Source of the DNA: Paraburkholderia sp. IMGN_8 | Lineage (GTDB): Bacteria; Pseudomonadota; Gammaproteobacteria; Burkholderiales; Burkholderiaceae | DNA: 64,000 nt | Direction of reading: 5' to 3' | NCBI RefSeq assembly: GCF_038050405.1 | Contig: NZ_CP150901.1 | Location: forward strand, 1,302,001-1,366,000 | Part shown: positions 17,869-25,890 of the stretch, in pieces | Layout: each line of letters opens with the position of its first letter | Position numbering within the stretch: position 1 is the stretch's first letter | Notes under the pieces: model-generated | What the model saw: only the letters and a program-made list of their open reading frames with translations | Databases searched by the model: none | Told to the model about the DNA's origin: nothing | Program-made: the position numbers and the translations under genes

Positions 17869-18195
17869 ATGAAAGTACGAGAGCTATTGAAGTCTCTGCG
17901 GGAAGTGGACGCAGATAGCACCGTGTTGTTCCTCGCTGAACACGCAGACGCCGACGACGCCGATGAGGTTTGCGAAATCTGCCTGGCACCTCGTCTGTGG
18001 ACGCACGAGGTAGGAATGTATGGCGGCCGTGAATACCAGTCATGGTATCCATATCCGCCTGAGTCGCGAGACAGCGCGTACACGTCGGTTAGATATGAGC
18101 CGAGAAGAGTGGTTGTGCTATCGACCGGCCCGACGAATCTCCGATTTGTTCGGCCCGAGGACATGCTGCCAGATCCCAGGCCGAATGAGCGCTAA
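17869..18195 (+). CDS. Conserved hypothetical protein, 108 aa
   Basis: Starts at ATG 17869 behind AAGGGGG. N-terminal MKVRELLKSLREVDADSTVLFL followed by an acidic run and a Pro/Tyr-rich middle. This shape is familiar from small proteins of Burkholderia islands, but I cannot assign a role. Divergent from the methyltransferase gene, leaving about 290 bp that should hold both promoters. Confidence 0.65.
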   Translation: MKVRELLKSLREVDADSTVLFLAEHADADDADEVCEICLAPRLWTHEVGMYGGREYQSWYPYPPESRDSAYTSVRYEPRRVVVLSTGPTNLRFVRPEDMLPDPRPNER

Positions 18196-18327
18196 CAGCG
18201 GGCGCCCAATGGAGCGTTCGATGTGCGTTGCCGTGCCCAGACAAACGACGGGTGTACGCTGGCCGACCGGACAGACAGATGGGGTGGAAAATTCGGAGCC
18301 GGGGTGCCATTGACAGGGGGATGCAAA

Positions 18328-18540
18328 ATGCCGGTGCCATACGAACGTACGCGCGCGGTGCTTGATGGGCGCGAGTTTTTAATTCAGCTGTCGGTTGCAG
18401 CGGACAAGGGTGATCTGAGCAAGTTTCACGCGCGGGCACGTGCGCTACTCAGGCACTATCCAGAGGCCGTCCATCTTCATCTCACCGCCGCGATGGCCCC
18501 TGAAATCTGGGCGGACCCAGACTCGGTTGGGCGTGGGTAG
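18328..18540 (+). CDS. BPSL0761-family protein
   Basis: 70 residues from ATG 18328 with AGGGGG upstream. The pattern PYERTRAVLDGREFLIQLS followed by ARALLRHYP is the signature of the small BPSL0761 family found widely in Burkholderiales. Function unknown. The last residues deviate from the family pattern. Confidence 0.75.
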   Translation: MPVPYERTRAVLDGREFLIQLSVAADKGDLSKFHARARALLRHYPEAVHLHLTAAMAPEIWADPDSVGRG

Positions 18541-18541
18541 G

Positions 18542-18790
18542 TTACCGCACTTCGTAAGTGGGAGGCCGGCCATGACGCACGCCGAACGTGTGTATCAGTG
18601 GTTCGACAGCGTCCCATTCTTCGTCCGTCAACTCCCACTTCCCGATTCGCGATAGAACGCGAGAATCGACCGTCTGAAGAGCAATGCGTCGTTCGGCTTT
18701 TCTCGCATCAAATGTGAATTCACGCAGAACATTGTTGGCCCATTCGTGTCATGGCGATGTCGCTTGCACACACCTTCGTGCCCAAGCTAC
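18542..18790 (-). pseudogene. Degenerate DUF4096-fusion remnant
   Basis: The minus strand encodes EWANNVLREF, a basic linker, then KWELTDEEWDAVEPLI and GRPPTYEVR before a TAA at 18542-18544. This matches the join region of the 10576-11589 protein (EWAKNN..., then DMTDQEWAVIEPI...GRPSGY). The frame has a TGA just upstream and lacks both the large N-terminal domain and the end of DUF4096. It adjoins the left IS copy, which may have removed the rest. Confidence 0.6.
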
Positions 18791-18792
18791 TA

Positions 18793-19655
18793 GAGCGTGT
18801 TAGGAACTTTGAAGGACTGGCACCGCGTGAACAAGCATAAGCATCGCGAAGACCACAAAATGAAGCCCGGCGAGGGTTTCGGGTAGCCGTTCATAATCAC
18901 GTGCGAGACGGCGGAAACGGTTGAGCCAGCCAAAGCTGCGCTCGACCACCCACCGCCGGGGCAGCAGTACAAATCCCTTTTTCGCTTCCTCCAGTTTGAT
19001 CACCTGCAGTTCAATGCCTTCGTCGCGTGCGGCCTGCGCTGGCTCTTTGCCCGTGTATCCCTGATCCGCAAATGCCACCTTGACGGTATGTCCCGTTACT
19101 TGCTGAACCTGACGCGCAAGCTCTGCCACCTGTGCGCGCTCCTGTTCATTGGCTGGTGTCACGTGCACCGCCAGCAACTGTCCCAAGGTGTCCACAGCAA
19201 TGTGCACCTTGCTGCCGCGTTTGCGCTTATAACCGTCATAGCCCGCGCGTGGACCACTCTCGCAGGTCGACTGTATCGTGCGACCGTCCAGAATCACGGC
19301 GCTGGGCTGGCCCTGCCGTCCCTGTGCCACGCGTATCACCGAGCGCAGGTCGCAGACCATGTGCTCAAAGCAGCCTGCCTGTAACCAGCGTTGAGTCTGC
19401 TGATACACCAGTTCCCAAGGTGGGAAATCATTGGGCAGCATCCTCCAGGGCGCGCCGGCCCGAGCCATCCAGCGTAACGCGTCAAACATGTCGCGCAGTT
19501 CGTATTTGCGCTGCGGCGCCGTGACGTCCATCAGCGTCAGATAGGCGGCCGCGAAGCTCCATTCTTCGTCGGACACGTCGGTCGGGTACCCTTTGCGGTC
19601 TGCTTTTTTCATCCCGCCAGGATACCAGGTCTCACACCAAGTGCCTAACACGCTC
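18793..19655 (-). mobile_element. IS5-family insertion sequence, copy 1 (863 bp)
   Basis: Terminal inverted repeats begin GAGCGTGTTAGG on both sides, with a mismatch right after, and the element is flanked by TA/TA (18791-18792 and 19656-19657), the 2-bp duplication of the IS427-like subgroup. It is identical in length and transposase translation to the copy at 36406-37268, in opposite orientation. Confidence 0.93.
18800..19612 (-). CDS. IS5-family transposase (copy 1)
   Basis: 270 residues from ATG 19612 (an upstream ATG adds 13). DUF4096 at the N-terminus (TDVSDEEWSFAAAYLTL), then the DDE domain: D in ILDGRTIQS, D in FADQGYTG, and E in VVERSFGWLNRFRRLARDYE. Complete, so it is probably active and could also serve copy 2. 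Confidence 0.93.
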   Translation of the reverse strand: MKKADRKGYPTDVSDEEWSFAAAYLTLMDVTAPQRKYELRDMFDALRWMARAGAPWRMLPNDFPPWELVYQQTQRWLQAGCFEHMVCDLRSVIRVAQGRQGQPSAVILDGRTIQSTCESGPRAGYDGYKRKRGSKVHIAVDTLGQLLAVHVTPANEQERAQVAELARQVQQVTGHTVKVAFADQGYTGKEPAQAARDEGIELQVIKLEEAKKGFVLLPRRWVVERSFGWLNRFRRLARDYERLPETLAGLHFVVFAMLMLVHAVPVLQSS

Positions 19656-19711
19656 TAGTGCGAAGACCCTAGTGCGGATCTCAGTAACTGCTTTGCCCGG
19701 GTGTACGCAGG

Positions 19712-19903
19712 TCAAAGCGTCGCGTATGCGGTATCCTCGCCGTGTTTCACCCAGCAAAATCGCAACTCGAAGGCGAAATCATACAACGACGAAATCGCGC
19801 AGTCTGACCGTGCGCAGTCGGAAGGCGACCGACCATCAAGTTTCAAGATCGGCATGCTGTCCACAAGCGACAAGGGCCCGTTGTGATCGTTGTCCGGCCT
19901 CAT
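19712..19903 (-). CDS. Small hypothetical protein behind paralogue B
   Basis: 63 residues; its ATG lies 2 bp after the stop codon of the 371-aa gene. No family recognised and no clear Shine-Dalgarno sequence. The position in the same transcript is the only support. The rest of the 250 bp between IS copy 1 and paralogue B holds nothing I recognise. Confidence 0.3.
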   Translation of the reverse strand: MRPDNDHNGPLSLVDSMPILKLDGRSPSDCARSDCAISSLYDFAFELRFCWVKHGEDTAYATL

Positions 19904-19905
19904 GC

Positions 19906-21021
19906 CTAGGTCAGGTCCACCATGTTCCTCTTGACCGCCGGGACGGCTACCGTGCAGTCGGGAAAGCGCGTCTCAAACTGTTGAGGTGTCACTTCTTGAC
20001 AGCCCCTTTCTGCACACAATGTCCGGACCCACAGATAGCGCAGGTCGTCAAAGTGAGTATAGGGATGCGCTACAAGAACAGATTTGACAGAGCCCACGTA
20101 CAAAATGGGGAGTTCATGCCTCATCAACCTGAATATGTCATACGCTTTCTGCGCATCGAGCCACAACGCATTGATTCCAACGGAAAACACGGACACTGGC
20201 GCTACGTTACCTTCAATCCGAACGAACCTGTGTTTGAACCCTTCGACGGCGCAAAGAAGAGTCGGGTCCGCGAGCCATTGGTCAGCAACTCTCACAACGA
20301 TACAACGCTTTTCTCGTGATTTGCCCTGCAGGCTTACTGGTAAAGACCTGTCGTTAATCACATAGAAGCTCGTCGGAGACGCAAGGCTGTTTCGCACTTC
20401 ATCGATGATGGCGCAGACATCGTCAGTCTCAATGAAGGGGTATTTTGAGTCGTGGCGTGGATGAGGGAGCCTCTGTTGCCGGCCGATGATAATTCGCAGC
20501 GCCTCCCGTGCGATCGTCTCGATCGCAAAATCTTCATATGCATCGTCTTCTTCTGTATCGTCCCAGTCGTCAGCGTAATCTTCGTCATCTTCCCATCCTT
20601 GGCCGTACTGCCATTTTTTGGTATTTACATAAGCCTTTTCTGAAATATATTGCTTGACTGCATCGATTTGAGCCTCGTCGCTGATTTGAGCGAGAATGGC
20701 TTGCAGGTCGAGCGGCTTCATTCCGCTCACCATCGACTCTGCTTGTTCCGACAAATGGAGCCGTTCCTTAAGTCGGCGATGAAACTTCTGCTTGAGGTCG
20801 CGTGTTCGAATACTCTCCGCCAATTCGGGCTCGTCTTCTTGCATCCAGCTATAGACGTCGTTCGAATCGATGTGATGCCAGAATTCCAATGTATGGCATT
20901 CCCAGACTTCGTTGAGTATTGATACCGCATAGTCGACCGCTTTTTCGGTTATCGCGTCTACTTCTGCGCCGCGAGGGATTGCTGCATCGGTATTGAACTG
21001 CTTATCAATGTACTGTTCCAT
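19906..21021 (-). CDS. Unknown protein, paralogue B of the island family
   Basis: 371 residues from ATG 21021 (AGGAAACC precedes it). N-terminal helical part with TLEFWHHI and WMQEDEPELAESIR; a very acidic linker (WEDDEDYADDWDD) around residues 142-165; a C-terminal domain with FYVINDRSLPVSL, VVRVADQWL and LPILYVGSVKSVLVAHPYTHF. The N-terminal and C-terminal motifs recur in the 453-aa paralogue A. No recognised catalytic motif. Same strand as the two genes upstream. Confidence 0.65.
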   Translation of the reverse strand: MEQYIDKQFNTDAAIPRGAEVDAITEKAVDYAVSILNEVWECHTLEFWHHIDSNDVYSWMQEDEPELAESIRTRDLKQKFHRRLKERLHLSEQAESMVSGMKPLDLQAILAQISDEAQIDAVKQYISEKAYVNTKKWQYGQGWEDDEDYADDWDDTEEDDAYEDFAIETIAREALRIIIGRQQRLPHPRHDSKYPFIETDDVCAIIDEVRNSLASPTSFYVINDRSLPVSLQGKSREKRCIVVRVADQWLADPTLLCAVEGFKHRFVRIEGNVAPVSVFSVGINALWLDAQKAYDIFRLMRHELPILYVGSVKSVLVAHPYTHFDDLRYLWVRTLCAERGCQEVTPQQFETRFPDCTVAVPAVKRNMVDLT

Positions 21022-21457
21022 GGTTTCCTGGTTTTACTGATTTAATTGAAACTTTCGGTTGCGAAACAACGGGCACGATTTTTCATGGCTGAGAACCACT
21101 GAAGCTCTTGAAAGCGTGGTTGAATATATGTAATAAACTTCTAAGGAATCCAAAGCGAGCTGCGACTGTGCTCGCCATTACGTCAAGGTGCGAACTGCAC
21201 TGGACCGTAAGGGCGCGTTACCGAGGTCGAACCACACGCAGCAGTTAAGGGCTGTGATTTAACGGTTCTGCCTATTGGGTGACGCGAGTCAGCGATGGAA
21301 TCCGCGAAGAGGTTTGATTGATAGCATTAAAATATATGTGCAGTCTTGCCAGCAGCGTAAATTGAGCCCTCTTAACAGGAGTCAGGCAAGGGAAACGGAG
21401 GGGCGAACCCTCCGCGCAAGAAAGAGGTTGAAGTTGGCCTTGAGAAAAGAGACGACC
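21022..21457. other. Intergenic region between paralogues B and C
   Basis: 436 bp, relatively A/T-rich, presumably with the promoter of paralogue B. A 7-bp stem CGGAGGG-GCGAA-CCCTCCG lies at 21396-21414 just behind paralogue C; on the minus strand it is followed by TTTCCC, so it could be a weak terminator of that gene. Confidence 0.4.
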
Positions 21458-22027
21458 TTATGCCGAAGCCCGCTCGGTGGGAGTTCCGCGCATTACAAAA
21501 TTGTCGAATAGCTCAATCACGTTACTCTCTGCCGGCGGTTGATCATCGAAGGGGCGCTCATGACTTTGCGCGACTAGCGTCGCCACCCCCAGGTCCTCAT
21601 CCGTCTCAGACGTGTATGGATACTCTCGCAGTACCTTCTTATCCTTGAACAGCCAGAGCGTCACCAGTCGCGAGAACCCGGGTGGGATCGCCGCAGCGAT
21701 AGCTCGCTCGGACACAGCGACGTTTCCGTCCGCCAGTGCGAGACAGGCAGCAGATTCTCCATCCGGTGTGACACGAACCTCAACTCGAAGTGTCCTGGAA
21801 AGATATGGAATGTCCTGTGAATCCGTCTCCGGCAGAACGATGACCAGACACTTCTCCTGGCGGACAGACGTGACTCCCAGGAGAGTGCCCAACTCGACGA
21901 CGTAGGTAGCGGGCGCTGGCTGTTCCTCAGCATGACGTTGCAGCACCTCGACGAGGTCAAGATTGAGATTGTCTTCGGTGCACACTTGCGAGTTCTGACT
22001 ATCAATGATTACTCGGATTTGTTCCAT
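21458..22027 (-). CDS. Unknown protein, short paralogue C of the island family
   Basis: 189 residues from ATG 22027. It appears to be mainly the C-terminal domain of the family: ATYVVELGTLLGV, KCLVIVLPE, then a strand VTLWLFKDKKVLREYPYTSETDEDLG aligning with PVLFVFKGKCVLARYRFNHFSDLR of paralogue A. Starts MEQ like paralogue B. Function unknown. Confidence 0.6.
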   Translation of the reverse strand: MEQIRVIIDSQNSQVCTEDNLNLDLVEVLQRHAEEQPAPATYVVELGTLLGVTSVRQEKCLVIVLPETDSQDIPYLSRTLRVEVRVTPDGESAACLALADGNVAVSERAIAAAIPPGFSRLVTLWLFKDKKVLREYPYTSETDEDLGVATLVAQSHERPFDDQPPAESNVIELFDNFVMRGTPTERASA

Positions 22028-22110
22028 TTGATTGGCCTAAGGTAGTTGCTGTTCATCCACCGCGTTTTACTGCGGTATGTTGTATAGGTAACGCAGCGCG
22101 CGCGTCGGGC

Positions 22111-22749
22111 TTAACTTGTACTGTTTCTCGCGTGGCCCTTCGTCGCCAGATTATGGAGACGCTTTCGTGCCGCGTCTCGGCAATCTTTCACAGTTCGGCC
22201 AAGCGATGTCAGATAAGTTTTTCCGCTGTCAGCGGCGTCGATGCAGCGATAGATATCGAATGCGCGTGCGCCGGCGGAAATACCGTCCGCCTGCAGTTGC
22301 GCTAGATTTGAAAATGCGCCGATACGGCGGAGGTCCGTGCCGATCTGCGCAAGCGCCGCTGCGGCACTAGATGGGCGCTCTGCGGCGGTAAGCGCAAAGA
22401 AACGCTCGGCATTCTCTTCGTCAAATGCGTTCATCCACATCTGCCGACGGATTTCAAGGATGAACTCGTCCAGCGGCATCGCCATACCCATTTCCGGTGG
22501 AAGGCTGCGCCATTCGGGCAGGTATGCGTCGAGTGCGTCCAGAACCGTCGAGAAGTCAAAGGCCTGCCAAAAGCCACGAACGGGACGATGCGCTGACTCG
22601 GCAACGGTGAGCACATTCAGCACGTTCACGTGCTCTGCTGAAAACCCGCAGTCCTGCATGAAGGAGACCATCTCGCTAATCAGTTGCTCGCGACGGACTT
22701 GCGGTCCGCATTCGTCGGCCGGTAAATCAACTTCTTTCCATTTTGACAT
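22111..22749 (-). CDS. Hypothetical helical protein
   Basis: About 212 residues from ATG 22749 (ATG 22767 is an alternative; the frame is open further up to 22869). Almost wholly helical by eye, no membrane segment, no known motif. Lies 83 bp upstream of paralogue C on the same strand, so probably the first gene of that transcript. No good Shine-Dalgarno sequence is seen for either start. Confidence 0.55.
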   Translation of the reverse strand: MSKWKEVDLPADECGPQVRREQLISEMVSFMQDCGFSAEHVNVLNVLTVAESAHRPVRGFWQAFDFSTVLDALDAYLPEWRSLPPEMGMAMPLDEFILEIRRQMWMNAFDEENAERFFALTAAERPSSAAAALAQIGTDLRRIGAFSNLAQLQADGISAGARAFDIYRCIDAADSGKTYLTSLGRTVKDCRDAARKRLHNLATKGHARNSTS

Positions 22750-23085
22750 TAAGGTTTGCGTTTGCATATTTGAATATGGAATATGGTGGTGGTCATGAAC
22801 AGAACGTCTCGATGGCGCTAGATTAATCGTAGTCAGCGACGAATTCAATAGGATTCGTAAAATATCCAATTATTTATACGGATCGCCTCGGTGCGACGTG
22901 ATATCCGTGATTTTGTTCAATGAAAACAAGGCGTTGTAAAATGTGATTTACCGATTGAATACGCTCAGGATGGTTGCGTAAATTTTGCATGGCTTAAATA
23001 CTATGTTGGCATGTGAGGCGCTCTGCAATATGATTTTCATGTCCGCATTGATAACACGTCCTGTCAATTTTTATACACTTTTAGA
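22750..23085. promoter_or_regulatory. A/T-rich divergent promoter region
   Basis: 336 bp between divergent genes, one of the most A/T-rich parts of the window, particularly 22850-23085. Suits two divergent promoters and H-NS-type silencing; no specific boxes assigned. Confidence 0.45.
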
Positions 23086-23751
23086 ATGATTCCAGATAAT
23101 TCGAAATCGAATACTCCGATTGGCCATGCAGCGCTGCCGCTCGGCGCGCTTGACCGAGCGAGCACCTATGCGCCGTTCTCAGAAGACGCGGCCAGGATGC
23201 GGTCGGCTACGCCCGTTTTCGTTACGCCAATAGCGACAGACGTGGCCAACAAGCTGAAGGGGTTAGCTTTGTTCAGGCTGGGCAGCATGGAGATTGACGG
23301 ATGTGTTGTCCTGACAGCCAGGGTGCAAAAAGGCTCAGCACAATTTGTGTGGCTTGCTGACGCCACGGACCCGGACGTGTGGTCTGGTCTCGATAACATG
23401 AGAAAGACTGGTCAGGCCGGATTCGCTTTCATTAATGACGAAGACACGTGGTTCATGCAGTACAAAATCGAGCATCCAGGAACCGCGATCGACCGTCATC
23501 GGCGACAGCTTGGTCGCAAGGATGCCGACTTCCTAAGAGTTGCCGGCTCGCTCATCGCCCATGGAACAATTCAGGAAATGGTCTCGAGCATCATTCCGGG
23601 TTTGACAGTTGAGCATTCGCAAATCAACATCCTCGGAACACGGCGTGTGCGAGCTGCGGCAGAAGCCTTGGGCGGAATGCTTGTGCGGAAAAGCTCCGAT
23701 GTCGCAACCTTTGCTGCTAGCCTCATGTCGGCGCCAAGCACCGTGCAGTGA
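23086..23751 (+). CDS. Hypothetical protein, 221 aa
   Basis: ATG 23086 to TGA 23751. The middle (LFRLGSMEIDGCVVLTARVQKG, WLADATDPDVW, INDEDTWFMQYKI) looks like a beta-rich domain and the end is helical with RRVRAAAEALGGMLV. I do not recognise it. The right end of the TnpB element begins immediately behind its stop codon. Confidence 0.6.
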   Translation: MIPDNSKSNTPIGHAALPLGALDRASTYAPFSEDAARMRSATPVFVTPIATDVANKLKGLALFRLGSMEIDGCVVLTARVQKGSAQFVWLADATDPDVWSGLDNMRKTGQAGFAFINDEDTWFMQYKIEHPGTAIDRHRRQLGRKDADFLRVAGSLIAHGTIQEMVSSIIPGLTVEHSQINILGTRRVRAAAEALGGMLVRKSSDVATFAASLMSAPSTVQ

Positions 23752-23763
23752 ATCTGACATCCT

Positions 23764-23918
23764 CCTCCCCGTGAACGGGGAGGGTTCCTGGTGGGGCGCC
23801 GGGGCACAACGCAATGGTCGCAAACGAACCGCGTTGCTCAGACCGGCAGCAGCATGCGCTGCTGTTGCTCCTCAACAGGAATTTCAGGCGAACCGCTCTG
23901 ACAGCCTGCGAAGTCAGG
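23764..23918 (-). ncRNA. Candidate omega (reRNA) guide scaffold
   Basis: In TnpB systems the 3' end of tnpB and the following right end form the guide RNA scaffold, with the guide taken from flanking DNA beyond the last hairpin. This stretch lies in that place and ends in a strong hairpin; the presumed guide would be the bases just left of 23757. Inference from position only. Confidence 0.35.
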
Positions 23919-25334
23919 CTATGGGCTGGCTGGGCCAGCCTCTTGCGGCTTGATGTCGTACCAGCCCGCCTGCTGCAGCAAGGATGCGAGCTCATGCCAG
24001 GCTTTTTCAAGCACTGGCGGCTGGTGCGTGTTCCCTTCGGAGTTTCTCGCCAGGAACGCACTGTAGAGGTCGCGTTGTACGCGACCTCTACCATCACCGA
24101 ACACGTGCCGGCGTTCACTGAGCTTCTTCTTTCTGAACGTGTCGGTTGTATGGTCGTACTGGCTGGTTTTTAACCGGTACACATCGATGATCTGACGCTG
24201 CCCGCCGGCTCTGTCAGCCTTGCGGGTCAGCTCGCTCATGAAGTGCCCCGGTGCCCGGACGCTGATGCTGCGTCCGTACCGTCTCTGCAAGGCTTTGGGA
24301 GAGACGCCATCATCGCGCCACGTCCGGGCCTTGCTCAGCAGGAGGTTTGTGTCGCGCCCGTGCGCCTGCCTGCGCACGTCCGCCTCGTAGCGATACATCT
24401 CCGCCATTCGACGTTCGGCCTGCATCTGTCGAAGCGAGCGCACCCAGCTTCGGCAACCCTTCCTTGCGCGGCCATCCGGGTGATAGTTGCCGGGATTGTT
24501 CGAGCGGCGTTGCCGGTCGATGTGCCGCTGCAAGCGGCGAATCTCAGCGTGCGGGCGCTCGACCTCCGGGGCAAATCGCTGCAGACCGGCGTCGGCGTGC
24601 GTGACCCACGCAATATTTGATGGGCCGATATCGATGCCGCCGACAGTCCCCTCGGGCGCGATCCGGTGGAGAACGCTGGCTTTAACGGGTGCCTTGCCGT
24701 CCTGAACGAGCTGAACGAACCAGTGCAGCTTACCGTTGAGCGTCTTCCAGACCACCCGGCAGTATTTGGTTCGGAACTGCAGGGCGGCTGCAAGCCATTC
24801 ATCCTTTCGCAGGTCAGGCAGACTGACGGGAATGACCCATCCCCGTTCGACCTGAAACGAACTGGGCCCGGCATTCCAGCGCAACATCCCGTCGTTATTT
24901 TTTCCTTCGAGACTGTGCAGCGGGCGGTGCACGCCCTTGAACCTCGGACGGCCGCGCTTGCCGTAAAGAAACTGTTCAAGTGCAAGAAAGACGCGTGTAG
25001 CGATGGCCTGGGTTTCGTGGGAGCCGATCCGGTCCGCAAAGCCCGCTGCGTTCTTGTGCGCTACCGCGAGGGCGTGAAAGGCGTATTGCGTGAAGCGGTG
25101 TGCTTCGCGCACCGCCCTGAAGGCGTTGTAGCGTCCGGTGCCTCTGGGCAGCCTGCGTGCGGCGGACCAACGCTCGTCGCCGCGAATCGCATCAACAATA
25201 CGCAAGCCGTCCTGCAACGTTACGTTGAATATCCGCTTACCGCATTCGAGACGCGAGCGAAGTCTGGACACGTCGCTCAGCGACGTGTCCAGTGGCAAGG
25301 TAATGATGAAGGTCGGGCGCTCTTTGCGCGGCAT
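23919..25334 (-). CDS. TnpB-family RNA-guided nuclease-like protein without zinc ribbon
   Basis: 471 residues from ATG 25334. RuvC-I is visible as VGGIDIGPSNIAWV, a TnpB-type region LQRHIDRQRRSNNPGNYHPDGR follows, and QRDLYSAFLAR holds the RuvC-III Asp. Where TnpB normally carries a CxxC...CxxC zinc ribbon this protein has QYDHTTDTFRKKKLSERRHVFGDG with no cysteines. The RuvC-II Glu is probably that in FMSELTRKA, but this is not certain. It may be a distinct TnpB lineage or an inactive derivative kept for RNA-guided binding. Confidence 0.8.
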   Translation of the reverse strand: MPRKERPTFIITLPLDTSLSDVSRLRSRLECGKRIFNVTLQDGLRIVDAIRGDERWSAARRLPRGTGRYNAFRAVREAHRFTQYAFHALAVAHKNAAGFADRIGSHETQAIATRVFLALEQFLYGKRGRPRFKGVHRPLHSLEGKNNDGMLRWNAGPSSFQVERGWVIPVSLPDLRKDEWLAAALQFRTKYCRVVWKTLNGKLHWFVQLVQDGKAPVKASVLHRIAPEGTVGGIDIGPSNIAWVTHADAGLQRFAPEVERPHAEIRRLQRHIDRQRRSNNPGNYHPDGRARKGCRSWVRSLRQMQAERRMAEMYRYEADVRRQAHGRDTNLLLSKARTWRDDGVSPKALQRRYGRSISVRAPGHFMSELTRKADRAGGQRQIIDVYRLKTSQYDHTTDTFRKKKLSERRHVFGDGRGRVQRDLYSAFLARNSEGNTHQPPVLEKAWHELASLLQQAGWYDIKPQEAGPASP

Positions 25335-25381
25335 TTTTGACTTCGGCCCGGTCCGATAGCCGGACCAGCAGGGTTGCAATG

Positions 25382-25500
25382 CTACGTATAGCGAGCGTTC
25401 CTTTTAGACGTGCGAGCGAAGTCGGGCACGTTGCTGGGCCACGTGTCCAGTAGCAGTGAAACTGTGAGAATTGGATGGTATTTACGCGGAATAATCCCGT
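25382..25500 (-). pseudogene. N-terminal fragment of a second tnpB
   Basis: IIPRKYHPILTVSLLLDTW... followed by KRNARYT, then a stop, aligns with the first 40 residues of the intact TnpB (MPRKERPTFIITLPLDTS...GKRIFNVT). It lies 48 bp upstream of the intact gene on the same strand, so two related elements are joined here. Confidence 0.7.
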
Positions 25501-25572
25501 CCGGCCTCGCCTCGGGGCGAGGCTCGCAGGGGTGGATCGACCTGTATAACGACCACCCGATTACAAAGGTTT

Positions 25573-25604
25573 CGCTAACTCCGCCCTGAAGGACGGAGTT
25601 AGCG
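25573..25604. repeat. IS605-type end hairpin
   Basis: GCTAACTCCG (25574-25583) and CGGAGTTAGC (25594-25603) around CCCTGAAGGA, extendable by one pair. The core matches the CGCCCTGAAGGACG motif of the repeats at 47.97, 48.24 and 59.7 kb. Probably the left end of the truncated second tnpB element. The 286 bp from 25605 to 25890 hold no supportable gene. Confidence 0.6.
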
Positions 25605-25890
25605 CGAAAATCCCTTCGGGTCAATCGAAAACCGGGAGCCAGCGGCGTCTGTAAGGACGTTTGGCCGGTCGGCAGAGAGCGCCTGCTGTGTCTATAGTCT
25701 CTTCCCGAAGCACCAGAAGAGTGTGCGGTTGTTAAGACTCTCGCGCGGTCAAAGCTCTTGCTTTGGCTATGCCGCCCGTGAACTTCGGCATACGGAGCTA
25801 GCGCTCGCGTGACGACGGACCGCGCCACGGATGTTGCGTCGCTTTGCAGAGACGTTGCGCAAATGGCGTGGAGAACATTTCCGAGGTCGC

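Larger units (their letters stand above)
23755..25334 (-). mobile_element. TnpB-only IS200/IS605-family (IS1341-like) element
   Basis: tnpB with its 3' region, ending in a hairpin at 23764-23783 (CCTCCCCGT/ACGGGGAGG, 2-nt loop), typical of the right end of such elements. No tnpA is present, so movement would need a transposase in trans. The left end is not clear because remains of another related element adjoin it. Confidence 0.7.

Noticed and set aside
25382..25828. 148-residue minus-strand frame upstream of tnpB
   Set aside because: Only its last 40 residues resemble anything (TnpB N-terminus); the rest is Arg/Ser-rich and lies over an IS end, so it is not called a gene.
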